Made by a program: the position numbers and the translations under genes. A stretch of 64,000 bases of DNA from an uncultured Lachnospiraceae bacterium (GTDB lineage Bacteria; Bacillota; Clostridia; Lachnospirales; Lachnospiraceae). Below are positions 1 to 8,458 of this stretch, piece by piece (positions within the stretch are counted from its first letter, which is position 1; every line of letters begins with the position of its first letter). The stretch covers positions 124,001-188,000 of the forward strand of contig CALWQT010000001.1 in the NCBI GenBank assembly GCA_944383765.1, read 5' to 3'. The notes below the pieces were generated by a model. It made no database searches, was not told the DNA's origin, and saw only the letters and a program-made list of their open reading frames with translations.

Positions 1-42
1 GCCAACTGGCTTTTGCTGGCAGATACCTTCCGGATTTTGTAA
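1..42 (+). CDS. Possible C-terminal tail of an upstream plus-strand gene
   Basis: Frame 1 is open from the first base and ends in TAA at 40-42, giving 13 residues (ANWLLLADTFRIL). The stop sits directly before a terminator hairpin at 44-70, as expected for a gene running in from outside and converging on the asnB-like gene. Fourteen codons cannot prove coding, and no family can be named. Confidence 0.25.
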   Translation, partial: ANWLLLADTFRIL

Positions 43-43
43 T

Positions 44-71
44 AAAAGAGGCGGTTTTGCCGCCTCTTTTA
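44..71. terminator. Bidirectional intrinsic terminator
   Basis: A perfect 11-bp stem (AAAAGAGGCGG / CCGCCTCTTTT) encloses the loop TTTTG. It has A-rich and T-rich flanks, so it can work in both directions. The TAA stop of the minus-strand asnB-like gene (69-71) overlaps its arm. Confidence 0.85.
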
Positions 72-1946
72 TATGGTAATCCGGTATTTTCTAAGCCAGT
101 CATTTACCTGGATCATATAAGCCATCATCTGGGGAGCTGCCATCAGCTGTCCATACCATGGCTTTCCATAATCAGACGGGCTTTTCAGGAATCGTTTTAC
201 CTTTTCAGGATCCAGGAAACGAAGAATGGGAGAAGAAGGGTCAGCCATGATCAGGTTCAGCTGGCGGACCAGCATGGATTCATAAGCCGTATCATAAGTT
301 TTAGGATAAGGGGATTTTTTCCGGAATAAGATTTCGTCCGGAAGGAGTCCCCGACCTGCTTCTCTGAGGAGTCCTTTTACCATTCCGTTTCTGGCTTTCA
401 TGTCCCAGGGGACGTTCCAGATATATTCTACCAGCCGGTAATCAGCAAAGGGCACTCTGGCAGCCAGACCGCAGGAACCGCTGTCCCGATCCATACGGTT
501 TAACAGTGTCTGCATGAACCAGCGGAGGTTCAGATAAGAAAGACGGCGGCGTTTTTGGGCTTCTTCACTTTCACCTTCCAAAAGAGGCGTTTCTTTCACC
601 GCGGTTTCATAGGTATTGGCTACATATTCTTCCATATCCAGATCGTTGATAACGTCATCTTTCAGGAGTACCTTTCTGGCATTCAGGTCCATGGTCCAGG
701 GAAAGGTGTCAGCGTTTAAGAATTCCGGTTTATGGAACCATGGATAGCCTCCGAATACTTCATCCGCGCATTCCCCGGTAAGGGCTACCTTATGATTCTC
801 ACTGACCAGGGAACAGAAGTAAAGGAGTGAGGAGTCCACATCTGCCATATTGGGAAGATCGTGGGCATCTATGGAATGAAAGAGGCCGTCAAATTGCTGC
901 TTGGAATCACAGGTCAGGATATGGTGGTCCGAGTCCAGATATTCAATCATTATTTTCACATAGGGAGCATCAAGGGAAGGCTGGAAAGCGTTGGCTTTAA
1001 AATGTTTTTCGCTGTCCTGGAAATCAAAGGAGTAGGTGGTCAGCTGCCGGTTTTTCTTTTTCAGTTCCCGGGCACAGATGGCAGATACCAGACTGCTGTC
1101 TACACCGCCTGACAGCAGGGAACATACAGGAACATCGGCTTCCAGCTGGCGTTTGATAGCGTCTTCGATAAGGAAAGCAGTTTTTTCGATGGTCTTTTCA
1201 TAACTGTCTTCATGAGGCAGGCTTTTTAACTGCCAGTAGCGGATTTCTTTGGTGCCTTCCGGAGTGACTTTGAGAAAATGGCCTGGACGGACTTCTCTGA
1301 TGCCCTGAAAGATGCCATTTCCCGGAGTCCTGGCAGGTCCGATGGAAAATACCTGGTTGAGACCGTCTTTATCAAGTTTGGCAGTGATACCTGGGAATTC
1401 AAATAAAGCTTTGATCTCAGAAGCGAATAGGAAATCCTCTCCTGATTTTGTATAGAATAAAGGCTTGATTCCAAGACGGTCCCGGAACAGATACAGGGAA
1501 TTTTCTTTCTGGTCATAAATGGCGATGGAAAATGCGCCGTTTACGTAGTTGATAAAATCAGGCCCGAATGCCAGATATCCGGACAGCAGCAGGCTGGCGC
1601 CGCTGATAGGATTGCCCTGGCCTGTGCTGCCGGGAAAAACAGATTTCAGTTCTTCTTTATTGTAGATTTCTCCGTCCATGACCAGGGCAAAGGAAAAGTC
1701 TCCTTCCCGAAGGAAAGCAGGTTCATGTCCCAGAGAAACACCATGGATATGATCCTGGGATGGTTCCAGCTCGGATGTGGCCAGACGGGTCTGGGACAGG
1801 CCGCAATGGGCGGAGAGATAAGTGCCGGAATCATCAGGACCTCTGTGGCGTAATTTTCGGTTAAAACGTTTTAAGAGATTGTGATAATATTCTTCCCGTT
1901 CCATAAAATTTTTTCCGTAGTGATAAAATCCTCCAATGGCAGACAT
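69..1946 (-). CDS. asnB: Asparagine synthetase family protein with degenerate glutaminase site
   Basis: 625-residue homologue of class B asparagine synthetase, which amidates aspartate in an ATP-dependent (AMP-forming) reaction. The C-terminal synthetase domain looks intact: the PP-loop LLSGGVDSSLVSA and the ECADEVFGGYPWF motif are present. The N-terminal class II amidotransferase domain is abnormal. The start MSAIGGF puts Ser where the nucleophilic Cys2 of the family's MCGI start belongs; NGEIYN reads DGEIYN; and the usual SD(T)E region reads SGAS. I infer that glutamine is not hydrolysed and that free ammonia or another amine is used. The start at 1946 is chosen for its AAAGGAG site and the fit to the family N-terminus; a longer frame to 2027 would run into the transporter gene. 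It lies 32 bp behind that gene, in the same operon. Confidence 0.88.
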   Translation of the reverse strand: MSAIGGFYHYGKNFMEREEYYHNLLKRFNRKLRHRGPDDSGTYLSAHCGLSQTRLATSELEPSQDHIHGVSLGHEPAFLREGDFSFALVMDGEIYNKEELKSVFPGSTGQGNPISGASLLLSGYLAFGPDFINYVNGAFSIAIYDQKENSLYLFRDRLGIKPLFYTKSGEDFLFASEIKALFEFPGITAKLDKDGLNQVFSIGPARTPGNGIFQGIREVRPGHFLKVTPEGTKEIRYWQLKSLPHEDSYEKTIEKTAFLIEDAIKRQLEADVPVCSLLSGGVDSSLVSAICARELKKKNRQLTTYSFDFQDSEKHFKANAFQPSLDAPYVKIMIEYLDSDHHILTCDSKQQFDGLFHSIDAHDLPNMADVDSSLLYFCSLVSENHKVALTGECADEVFGGYPWFHKPEFLNADTFPWTMDLNARKVLLKDDVINDLDMEEYVANTYETAVKETPLLEGESEEAQKRRRLSYLNLRWFMQTLLNRMDRDSGSCGLAARVPFADYRLVEYIWNVPWDMKARNGMVKGLLREAGRGLLPDEILFRKKSPYPKTYDTAYESMLVRQLNLIMADPSSPILRFLDPEKVKRFLKSPSDYGKPWYGQLMAAPQMMAYMIQVNDWLRKYRITI

Positions 1947-1978
1947 AGAAACACTCCTTTCTAAAAGGAAAACAGCAG

Positions 1979-3355
1979 TTACAACAGAAAGCAGGCGGTA
2001 AAAAATACGGCTGTAAAGCCTAAACATACAGGAAGCAGATTTTTTCTGGCAAGATCTAAAGGATTGATGCCGCAGATAGCAGCGACTGGTATAATGCCCC
2101 AGGGAACGATGGTTCCCCCTCCTACGAAAATAGCGGAAATCTGGCCAAGAGAAGCCAGAACCGGTACGGATGCACCGACTGCGGAGCCAAATGTTTTGGC
2201 AAGAGCACCTGTGAGGGGAAGACCCGAGAAACCGGAACCGTCTAATCCGGTCAGACCGCCTACCACCAGTTCAATAAAGGCTGCCATGTACTTGTTGAGC
2301 GGTACATTTCCTGCCAGCCATACGGCCCAGTCATTTAAGATTCCGCTGGTTCCGGAGATTCCCATAATCTGTGTGATACCTTCTCCTCCTAAAAAGAAGA
2401 ATGCTCCGATGATCATGACAGGAGCAAAGATGCGAATAGCAAACAGAAATCCATCAGTGACGTATCCGGTTATTTTTTCCAGACACTGAGAGCGGAATTT
2501 CAGAACCGCACCGATACACATCAGCAGAATGGCGGTGCCGGATACCAGGCTGGTGGCGTCTCCGCCGCTTACATGCCCTAATATCATGAAAAGGATAACG
2601 CCAAGGAATGCTGTAGGAGTCAGGATTGCCAGGATCAGGGCTGGTATTGATGAAGATGCTTTCGGAGTGTCACTTTCCTGGGCCTGGTACTGGCAAGCGG
2701 ACAGAGGAGAAGAGATAAAGTTCCGGTTGAGAAGGAAGGAGGATAAAACTGTGACCCCTCCCATGACCCAGAACAGGTACTTGCCTTCTGATAAAATGGA
2801 TTCGGTGGAGATTCCGGCTGCCCCAGCAGAAATGGCAGGTGCCCCCTGGATGATCACATCATAGCTTAAAGCGATTCCATGGCCGAACAGATTGATGGCC
2901 ATGGCGGCTGCCAAAGGGTTCAGCCCTGCTTTTATGGCAAAGGGAAGCATAATAGTTCCCACCAGTGCCACAGAAGGGGAAGGCCATAGGAAAAAGGAAA
3001 ACAGGAGCATGGAGAAACCAAGGACCCACCAGGTTATGGCAGGACGTTTCATAATCTTGGCCATGGGTCTCATCAGAAGGCTGTCGCTTCCCAGTTCCTG
3101 AAGACATTTGGAAAGGGCAGTGACAAGAGCGATGGTAGCCATGACTTCCATAAACTGTGTGCCGGCATACAGGATTGCTTTAAAGACTGTCTGCACCCCG
3201 ACTGCAATGCTTCCCAGGCCGGTAACACCCAGCAGGAAAAGAAATGCGATGCAGACTGCAGGCGTATCTTTTCGCATGACCATAACAGTCAGGATGGTTA
3301 TGACGCCGACCAGATAAAGTATATGCAGGGGAGTAATCGTAATTGCATCTAGCAT
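1979..3355 (-). CDS. Multi-pass membrane transporter, substrate unknown
   Basis: 458 residues, almost all hydrophobic, with about 11-12 predicted membrane segments. Two Gly-rich re-entrant-looking stretches, GGLTGLDGSGFSG and GGGTIVPWGIIPVAA, resemble those of organic-anion and gluconate-type secondary carriers (ion transporter superfamily). I cannot assign a specific family or substrate. The start at 3355 has a GGAGG site 7 bases upstream. It is the first gene of a two-gene minus-strand operon with the asnB-like gene, so its substrate may be a substrate or product of that enzyme (inference). It is transcribed divergently from the DUF523 gene. Confidence 0.75.
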   Translation of the reverse strand: MLDAITITPLHILYLVGVITILTVMVMRKDTPAVCIAFLFLLGVTGLGSIAVGVQTVFKAILYAGTQFMEVMATIALVTALSKCLQELGSDSLLMRPMAKIMKRPAITWWVLGFSMLLFSFFLWPSPSVALVGTIMLPFAIKAGLNPLAAAMAINLFGHGIALSYDVIIQGAPAISAGAAGISTESILSEGKYLFWVMGGVTVLSSFLLNRNFISSPLSACQYQAQESDTPKASSSIPALILAILTPTAFLGVILFMILGHVSGGDATSLVSGTAILLMCIGAVLKFRSQCLEKITGYVTDGFLFAIRIFAPVMIIGAFFFLGGEGITQIMGISGTSGILNDWAVWLAGNVPLNKYMAAFIELVVGGLTGLDGSGFSGLPLTGALAKTFGSAVGASVPVLASLGQISAIFVGGGTIVPWGIIPVAAICGINPLDLARKNLLPVCLGFTAVFFTACFLL

Positions 3356-3409
3356 AGAAATCCTCCGTTTTTTAATGGATATACCTTATATATATGTGGT
3401 GAAAAACCA

Positions 3410-3438
3410 TTGCGGAACGAAAAACAGGGTGCTATAAT
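3410..3438 (+). promoter_or_regulatory. Sigma-A promoter for the DUF523 gene
   Basis: TTGCGG (3410-3415), a 17-base spacer, then TATAAT (3433-3438). It ends 32 bases before the ATG at 3471. Confidence 0.8.
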
Positions 3439-3470
3439 CCACATAGGTCATGGAAGGGACGGTGTATGGC

Positions 3471-3929
3471 ATGGAAAAAGAGCCGATATTGATCAGTGCC
3501 TGCCTGCTGGGACTTCAGTGCCGCTATGACGGAAAAGCAAAGTCTTATGATGGAATCGGAGAGCTGAAAGACCGGTTTTATCTGGTTCCGGTATGCCCGG
3601 AGCAGATGGGAGGGCTGGCAACTCCAAGAATTCCAGCAGAATGCCAGGGCGACCGTGTGGTGACCCGTGAAGGGCAGGATGTGACGCGGCAGTACAGACA
3701 GGGGGCAGAGGAAGCAAAGAAACTGGCAGAACTGTTTGAGTGCCGAAAAGCAGTGTTAAAAGAAAAAAGCCCGTCCTGCGGCTGTGGAAGGATTTATGAC
3801 GGAACCTTTACCAGAACGCTGAAAGAAGGAAACGGGGTAACAGCCCAGGCCCTTATGGAAGCGGGAATACAGGTTCTGGGAGAATCTGAGATAGCTGCGC
3901 TGACGGACGGAAAAAGGGATAACAAATAA
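3471..3929 (+). CDS. DUF523 family protein
   Basis: 152 residues. The start MEKEPILISACLLG, the CPEQMGGL motif and the KEKSPSCG motif are typical of DUF523, a small conserved bacterial family of unknown biochemical role. The conserved Cys residues (in SACLLG, CPEQ and SPSCGC) suggest metal or thiol chemistry, which is an inference. An ATG at 3450 is in frame but has no ribosome site; 3471 is preceded by GGAAGGGACGG at a rather long distance. It is followed 17 bases later by the HD-domain gene, probably in the same operon. Confidence 0.85.
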   Translation: MEKEPILISACLLGLQCRYDGKAKSYDGIGELKDRFYLVPVCPEQMGGLATPRIPAECQGDRVVTREGQDVTRQYRQGAEEAKKLAELFECRKAVLKEKSPSCGCGRIYDGTFTRTLKEGNGVTAQALMEAGIQVLGESEIAALTDGKRDNK

Positions 3930-3946
3930 GAGGGGAAGAGACGATT

Positions 3947-4549
3947 ATGAAGACGACAAAAGTAACGAGAGAACAGGCATTGGAACTGCTGATGAAATAT
4001 AATAAGGAGCCTTTTCATATTTTGCATGGCCTTACCGTGGAAGCAGTGATGCGCTGGTATGCAAACCAGGCAGGAAGAGGAGAAGAGGAGGACTTCTGGG
4101 GTATGGCAGGGCTGCTTCATGATGTGGATTTTGAGGCATATCCGGAGGAGCATTGCAAAAAGGCTCCGGAGCTTCTGGAAGAGATAGGGGCAGAACCGGA
4201 ATTGGTCCATGCTGTAGTATGTCATGGATTTGGGCTTTGTTCGGATGTGGAACCGGAAGATGAGATGGAAAAATTTCTGTTTGCCAGTGATGAACTGACA
4301 GGGCTGATCGGAGCGGCAGCGAAGATGCGTCCATCGAAAAGCTGTGAAGATATGGAACTTTCCAGTCTGAAAAAGAAATTTAAGGACAAACGGTTTGCTG
4401 CAGGATGTTCCAGGGATGTGATCCGTACAGGCGCGGAGCGCCTTGGCTGGGAACTGGACGAGCTGATGGAAAAGACACTGGAAGCAATGAAAAGTTGTGA
4501 AGCTTCCGTAAATCAGGAGACTGCAGACTTGACAGGTGGGGAAAAATAG
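3947..4549 (+). CDS. HD-domain hydrolase
   Basis: 200 residues. The HD superfamily metal-binding signature is visible: His in FHILHG (about 24-27), His-Asp in GLLHDVDF (58-59), and a later His in VVCHGF. These proteins are metal-dependent phosphohydrolases, often acting on nucleotides; the substrate here cannot be inferred. It starts with a GAGGGGAAGAG ribosome site 17 bases after the DUF523 stop, so the two are probably cotranscribed. The C-terminal third is charged and lacks a recognisable domain. Confidence 0.8.
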   Translation: MKTTKVTREQALELLMKYNKEPFHILHGLTVEAVMRWYANQAGRGEEEDFWGMAGLLHDVDFEAYPEEHCKKAPELLEEIGAEPELVHAVVCHGFGLCSDVEPEDEMEKFLFASDELTGLIGAAAKMRPSKSCEDMELSSLKKKFKDKRFAAGCSRDVIRTGAERLGWELDELMEKTLEAMKSCEASVNQETADLTGGEK

Positions 4550-4557
4550 AGTATGAT
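4529..4557 (+). promoter_or_regulatory. Sigma-A promoter for the aspartokinase gene
   Basis: Consensus TTGACA (4529-4534), a 17-base spacer and TATGAT (4552-4557). It lies over the 3' end of the HD-domain gene and ends 39 bases before the aspartokinase ATG. The gap is too short to hold a lysine riboswitch. Confidence 0.8.
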
Positions 4558-4596
4558 TCCCCTAAAAACGCTTAAAATTCAAGGAGAACGTGAAAG

Positions 4597-5916
4597 ATGA
4601 AGGTAGTCGTAAAGTTCGGCGGCAGTTCCCTGGCCAGTGCAAAACAGTTTAAAAAAGTTGGCGACATCATTCGTGCAGATAAAAACAGACGTTATGTAGT
4701 GCCGTCGGCTCCGGGAAAAAGGAACGACAAAGATGAGAAAGTAACCGATATGCTGTACCAGTGTTATGAGGCAGCAGCAGAAGGCAGAAGCTATAAGAAG
4801 ATTCTGGATAAGATCAGAGAAAGATATGAAGAGATTATAGACGGTCTCCATTTGAATGTAAATCTGGATCATGAATTCCAGACGATCGAAGAAAATTTCC
4901 TTGCGAAAAAAGGAAGAGAGTATGCGGCTTCCAGAGGAGAGTATTTAAATGGGATCCTGATGGCAGCGTATCTTGGAATTCCTTTTATTGATGCAGCAGA
5001 AGTGATATTTTTTGATGAACAGGGGAATTTTCTGTCAGAAGAGACCAATACAGAACTGGGAGAGCGTCTGGCTCATGTAGACCGAGCCGTTATTCCAGGA
5101 TTTTATGGATCCGACACCAACGGGAATGTGCGTACCTTTTCCAGAGGCGGGTCGGATATTACCGGTTCCGTGGTAGCAAGAGCAATCCATGCGGATCTGT
5201 ATGAGAACTGGACTGATGTATCCGGATTCCTGGTAGCAGATCCCAGGATCGTACAGGATCCGGAGGTGATCGAGACTATTACTTACCGTGAACTGAGGGA
5301 ATTGTCCTATATGGGAGCCAGCGTGCTGCATGAAGATGCCATTTTCCCGGTAAGAAAAGAGGGAATCCCAATCCACATCCGCAATACCAATAAACCGGAA
5401 GATAAGGGAACTCTGATTGTGGAAAACACTTGCAGGAAACCGAGACATATCATCACCGGAATCGCAGGAAAAAAAGGTTTCTGTTCCATGTACATAGAGA
5501 AGGCCATGATGAACTCAGAAGTGGGATTTGGACGGAAAGTACTGGGTGTGCTGGAAGACCAGGGAATTTCGTTTGAGCATATGCCTTCCGGCATTGATAC
5601 CATGACGGTATTTATTCATCAGACGGAATTTATGGCAAGAGAGCAGCAGGTAATTGCCGGAATCCACAGGGCGGCAGCTCCGGATTTTATTGATCTGGAA
5701 TCCGATCTGGCTTTGGTGGCAGTAGTAGGCCGGGGCATGAAGGGAAACCGTGGTACGGCGGCGAGAGTATTTGCTGCTTTGGCTCATGCCAGAATCAATA
5801 TTAAGATGATCGATCAGGGATCCAGCGAATCGAATATTATCGTTGGTGTAAGAAATGAAGATTTTGAAGACGCGATCCGGGCGATCTATGATGTCTTTGT
5901 AACAACAGAAATTTAA
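4597..5916 (+). CDS. lysC: Aspartate kinase
   Basis: 439 residues. It phosphorylates L-aspartate with ATP, the first step toward lysine, threonine, methionine and diaminopimelate. The kinase domain starts with VVKFGGSSLA and contains the FSRGGSDITGS substrate-binding motif. Two C-terminal ACT-type regulatory segments (about 305-439) suggest allosteric amino-acid control; which amino acid cannot be told from sequence. The start has an AAGGAGAAC ribosome site. It has its own promoter and a terminator after the stop, so it is probably monocistronic. The symbol is generic; the paralogue type is not resolved. Confidence 0.93.
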   Translation: MKVVVKFGGSSLASAKQFKKVGDIIRADKNRRYVVPSAPGKRNDKDEKVTDMLYQCYEAAAEGRSYKKILDKIRERYEEIIDGLHLNVNLDHEFQTIEENFLAKKGREYAASRGEYLNGILMAAYLGIPFIDAAEVIFFDEQGNFLSEETNTELGERLAHVDRAVIPGFYGSDTNGNVRTFSRGGSDITGSVVARAIHADLYENWTDVSGFLVADPRIVQDPEVIETITYRELRELSYMGASVLHEDAIFPVRKEGIPIHIRNTNKPEDKGTLIVENTCRKPRHIITGIAGKKGFCSMYIEKAMMNSEVGFGRKVLGVLEDQGISFEHMPSGIDTMTVFIHQTEFMAREQQVIAGIHRAAAPDFIDLESDLALVAVVGRGMKGNRGTAARVFAALAHARINIKMIDQGSSESNIIVGVRNEDFEDAIRAIYDVFVTTEI

Positions 5917-5934
5917 AAATTTGGATTACCGGAG

Positions 5935-5966
5935 AAGCCATTGCAGAATATGCGATGGCTTTTTTC
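5935..5966 (+). terminator. Intrinsic terminator after aspartokinase
   Basis: AAGCCATTGCA and TGCGATGGCTT form a stem with one mismatch, followed by a T run. It begins about 18 bases after the aspartokinase stop and ends before the flavoprotein start. Confidence 0.8.
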
Positions 5967-6033
5967 GCCATGGCAGGTCAGAGAACGGCCAGTATACCAG
6001 GTGAAGGATAAATGGATCAGACGGGGAGAAATC

Positions 6034-7266
6034 ATGAGGAAAATTGGAATCATAGGCGGAGGAGCAGCCGGAATGATAGCTGCCATAGCAGCAGCGGAAG
6101 AAGGACATGAAGTCCATCTGTATGAAAAAAATGAAAAACTGGGAAAAAAAATTTATATTACCGGCAAAGGAAGATGTAATGTGACGAATGCCTGCCAGCC
6201 GGAGGATTTTTTCGGAAATGTGGTGACCAATGGGAAGTTTCTGTACAGCAGTTTTTATGGATTTACCAATCAGGATATGATGGATTTCCTGGAACAGGAA
6301 GGCTGCCGGCTGAAAACAGAACGGGGGCAGAGAGTCTTTCCCGAATCGGATAAGTCTTCTGATGTGATCCGGGCTTTGGCCCATAGTCTGGAGAAAAGAG
6401 GAGTGTCGGTCCATCTGAGACATACAGTGGAGGATGTCTGGATAGAGGAAGGCAAATGTAAAGGACTCTGTTTCCCAGGAAACAGAAAAGAGGCATTTGA
6501 CCGTATCATCGTAGCTACCGGAGGTCTGTCCTATCCTACCACCGGTTCCACAGGAGATGGTTACCGGTTTGCAAAAGAGGCAGGACATAAGGTGACAGAA
6601 TGTTTTCCTGCCCTGGTTCCTTTTGAAACAGCGGAATCGGTAGTGAAAGACCTTCAGGGACTGGCTCTGAAAAATGTGGAAGTAAAGGTACTGAAAGGGA
6701 AAAAGGTGTTGTATCAGGATTTTGGTGAAATGCTGTTTACCCATTTTGGGGTGAGCGGACCAGTCCTTCTCTCTGCCAGCAGTTATGTGGCAAAAATGCT
6801 GAAAAAAGGGCCGCTGGAACTGTCTATTGACTTAAAACCCGCTCTTACCAGGGAACAGCTGGATGGCAGGATCCTGAGGGATTTTGAAGGCTCTTTGAAT
6901 AAACAGTACAAAAATTCATTGGGAGGATTATTCCCGTCAAAGCTGATTCCGGTGATGGTGGAACGTTCCGGCATTGATCCGGACAAGAAGGTAAATGAAG
7001 TGACCAGACAGGAGCGGCAACAGCTGGTGGAGGCAATCAAAAATTTCCGTCTGACCCTTACAAACCTGAGAGGATATCATGAGGCGATCATTACCCAGGG
7101 AGGAGTGTCAGTGAAAGAAGTAGACCCGGCTACCATGGAGTCCCGGCTGGTGACTGGACTGTATTTTGCGGGAGAGGTACTGGATCTGGATGCGGTGACA
7201 GGAGGGTTTAATCTGCAGGTAGCCTGGTCTACCGGCTGGGCGGCAGGAAAGGGTGCCGGAGAATAG
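6034..7266 (+). CDS. HI0933/YhiN-type FAD-dependent oxidoreductase
   Basis: 410 residues. An N-terminal Rossmann motif IGIIGGGAAGM binds the FAD ADP part. The family motifs GKGRCNVTN, ATGGLSYPTTGSTGDGY and the C-terminal TGGFNLQVAWSTGWAAG are all present. HI0933-family flavoproteins are widespread and their physiological substrate is unsettled. The start at 6034 is chosen for its GGGGAGAA site and because the dinucleotide-binding strand begins there. Its last 38 bases overlap the end of a convergent broken RmlD-like gene. Confidence 0.9.
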   Translation: MRKIGIIGGGAAGMIAAIAAAEEGHEVHLYEKNEKLGKKIYITGKGRCNVTNACQPEDFFGNVVTNGKFLYSSFYGFTNQDMMDFLEQEGCRLKTERGQRVFPESDKSSDVIRALAHSLEKRGVSVHLRHTVEDVWIEEGKCKGLCFPGNRKEAFDRIIVATGGLSYPTTGSTGDGYRFAKEAGHKVTECFPALVPFETAESVVKDLQGLALKNVEVKVLKGKKVLYQDFGEMLFTHFGVSGPVLLSASSYVAKMLKKGPLELSIDLKPALTREQLDGRILRDFEGSLNKQYKNSLGGLFPSKLIPVMVERSGIDPDKKVNEVTRQERQQLVEAIKNFRLTLTNLRGYHEAIITQGGVSVKEVDPATMESRLVTGLYFAGEVLDLDAVTGGFNLQVAWSTGWAAGKGAGE

Positions 7267-7744
7267 GATAATCTTCCAGGCAGCGCCGAAATCCCTGAAC
7301 TGTCGTATCAAAATGGATACCATGTTTTTGTATGCGATCAGTGTTGATCCAAAGGTTATGTGGGCTTGTTCCTGTATCAGATACAGAATTTTCTTGATAG
7401 GGACCATGATCCCGGCAGCCGGTATATACCTGGTCAGAACTGAAGGAAATCAGTTTTGCTCCGGATTGGCGGGCCGCTTTGGCCAATACTTCCGGCAGTT
7501 TCACATTGGCAGCATAAGAATCTTCCGGATGATTTTCACATGTTCGGATGTCTGAGATGGCAGCAGCGTTTATGATGATATCCGGACAGGCTGTCTGTAT
7601 GAAATGGATTAAGCCGGTTCCGGCATCGCGCAGCAATTCGCTGGGAACAGGAATTGCAGTTGGGTAATATTCCATTGCTCTGGACCCTACAAAACCATGG
7701 GCTCCGGCAATCAGAATAGAAGGTTTCTTTTTACCAGGATTCAT
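7229..7744 (-). pseudogene. Truncated RmlD-like NAD-dependent reductase/epimerase
   Basis: 171 residues from an ATG with a good AAAGGAGCC site. The N-terminal Rossmann fold is recognisable (ILIAGAHGFVGSRA, then IIINAAAISDIRTCE and ISFSSDQVYTG), as in dTDP-4-dehydrorhamnose reductase-like enzymes. After about residue 125 the expected YxxxK region (N-Y-G-x-x-K in relatives) is absent and the frame ends with unrelated residues. Relatives are about 280-300 residues long. The missing 3' part would lie inside the convergent flavoprotein gene, so a deletion has probably joined the two. Probably non-functional. Confidence 0.7.
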
Positions 7745-7769
7745 ATTGGCTCCTTTCTGATCGTATGCG

Positions 7770-7976
7770 TTATTGTTCATTGATGTCTGAAGGAAGGAAA
7801 AGTTCATCAACAGGAACGTTTAGTTCTTTTGACAGATGGAAAGCCAGAGCTAAGGTAGGGTCATATTTGTTATTTTCAATCGCATTTATAGTCTGTCTGG
7901 AAACTTTGCATTTTTTTCCAAGCTCTTCCTGGGACAGCCCCAGCTCTTTTCTCTTGATTCTGATGATATTCTTCAT
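7770..7976 (-). CDS. XRE/Cro-type small transcriptional regulator
   Basis: 68 residues, almost entirely a helix-turn-helix: IKRKELGLSQEELGKKC, then VSRQTINAIENNKYDP. Very similar small regulators (YozG/PlcR-like) are usually paired with a membrane protein. The start at 7976 is preceded by GGGGATTAAC and lies one base after the stop of the upstream membrane-protein gene, so translation is probably coupled. An in-frame ATG at 7988 lacks a ribosome site. A likely target is the inverted repeat over the operon promoter at 8325-8364. Confidence 0.9.
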   Translation of the reverse strand: MKNIIRIKRKELGLSQEELGKKCKVSRQTINAIENNKYDPTLALAFHLSKELNVPVDELFLPSDINEQ

Positions 7977-7977
7977 G

Positions 7978-8289
7978 TTAATCCCCATATTTTTTCTTGA
8001 AATATAATAAGGCTATAAAATAAGTAACAGCGGTCAGGCTGAGTTCTACAAATGGATTGATCATCATTGGGGTAGAGCGGATTAGTGACTCCACAATGTC
8101 AAATATTAATTTTATTACCATGATGAGAAGGGTAGAAGCACTGGCTTTCCAGACAATCAGCTGCCTTCTTTCATCTCCCGTCTTTAGCAGAGAAATGATC
8201 ATAGCGATATCAAGGATTATCAGTGCCAGTAAAAAAGTTACAAACAGAAACAGAAAAATAGTTGTTGTAGAGGTAGTAGAAACAGACAT
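7978..8289 (-). CDS. Small integral membrane protein paired with XRE regulator
   Basis: 103 residues with three hydrophobic segments: about 8-35 (FLFLFVTFLLALIILDIAMI), 48-68, and 78-98, ending in KKKYGD. No enzymatic motif. A membrane protein encoded directly before a small XRE regulator is a recurrent arrangement in Firmicutes, where the membrane partner may modulate the regulator. That role is inferred from context only. AAAGGAG lies before the ATG. Confidence 0.75.
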   Translation of the reverse strand: MSVSTTSTTTIFLFLFVTFLLALIILDIAMIISLLKTGDERRQLIVWKASASTLLIMVIKLIFDIVESLIRSTPMMINPFVELSLTAVTYFIALLYFKKKYGD

Positions 8290-8324
8290 AAATGGGCTCC
8301 TTTCTATGAATATAAAAGTAAAAA

Positions 8325-8364
8325 ACTTTTTACAGTTTCAGTATAACAGAAACAGTTAAAAAGT
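8325..8364 (-). promoter_or_regulatory. Imperfect inverted repeat over the XRE operon promoter (candidate operator)
   Basis: Arms ACTTTTTACAGTTTC (8325-8339) and GAAACAGTTAAAAAGT (8349-8364) are near-perfect inverted copies separated by 9 bases. The spacer holds the -10 element, so a protein bound here would block RNA polymerase. Autoregulation by the XRE protein is inferred. Confidence 0.6.
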
Positions 8365-8367
8365 CAA
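8340..8367 (-). promoter_or_regulatory. Sigma-A promoter of the membrane protein-XRE operon
   Basis: On the minus strand: TTGACT (8367-8362), a 16-base spacer, TATACT (8345-8340). It is about 50 bases upstream of the ATG at 8289. Confidence 0.8.
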
Positions 8368-8458
8368 ATATCTTTTACATTTTACATCTTTTTGCAACTT
8401 TTTTCTGCTGTGGATCATCTATAAAGTAAAAACAGATGACTTTTATAGGAGGCAGAAT

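Noticed and set aside
4549..4597. Lysine riboswitch before aspartokinase
   Set aside because: The gap is 47 bases and already holds part of a promoter; far too short.
5926..6744. 272-codon minus-strand open frame
   Set aside because: Antisense to the HI0933-type gene, which has all family motifs.
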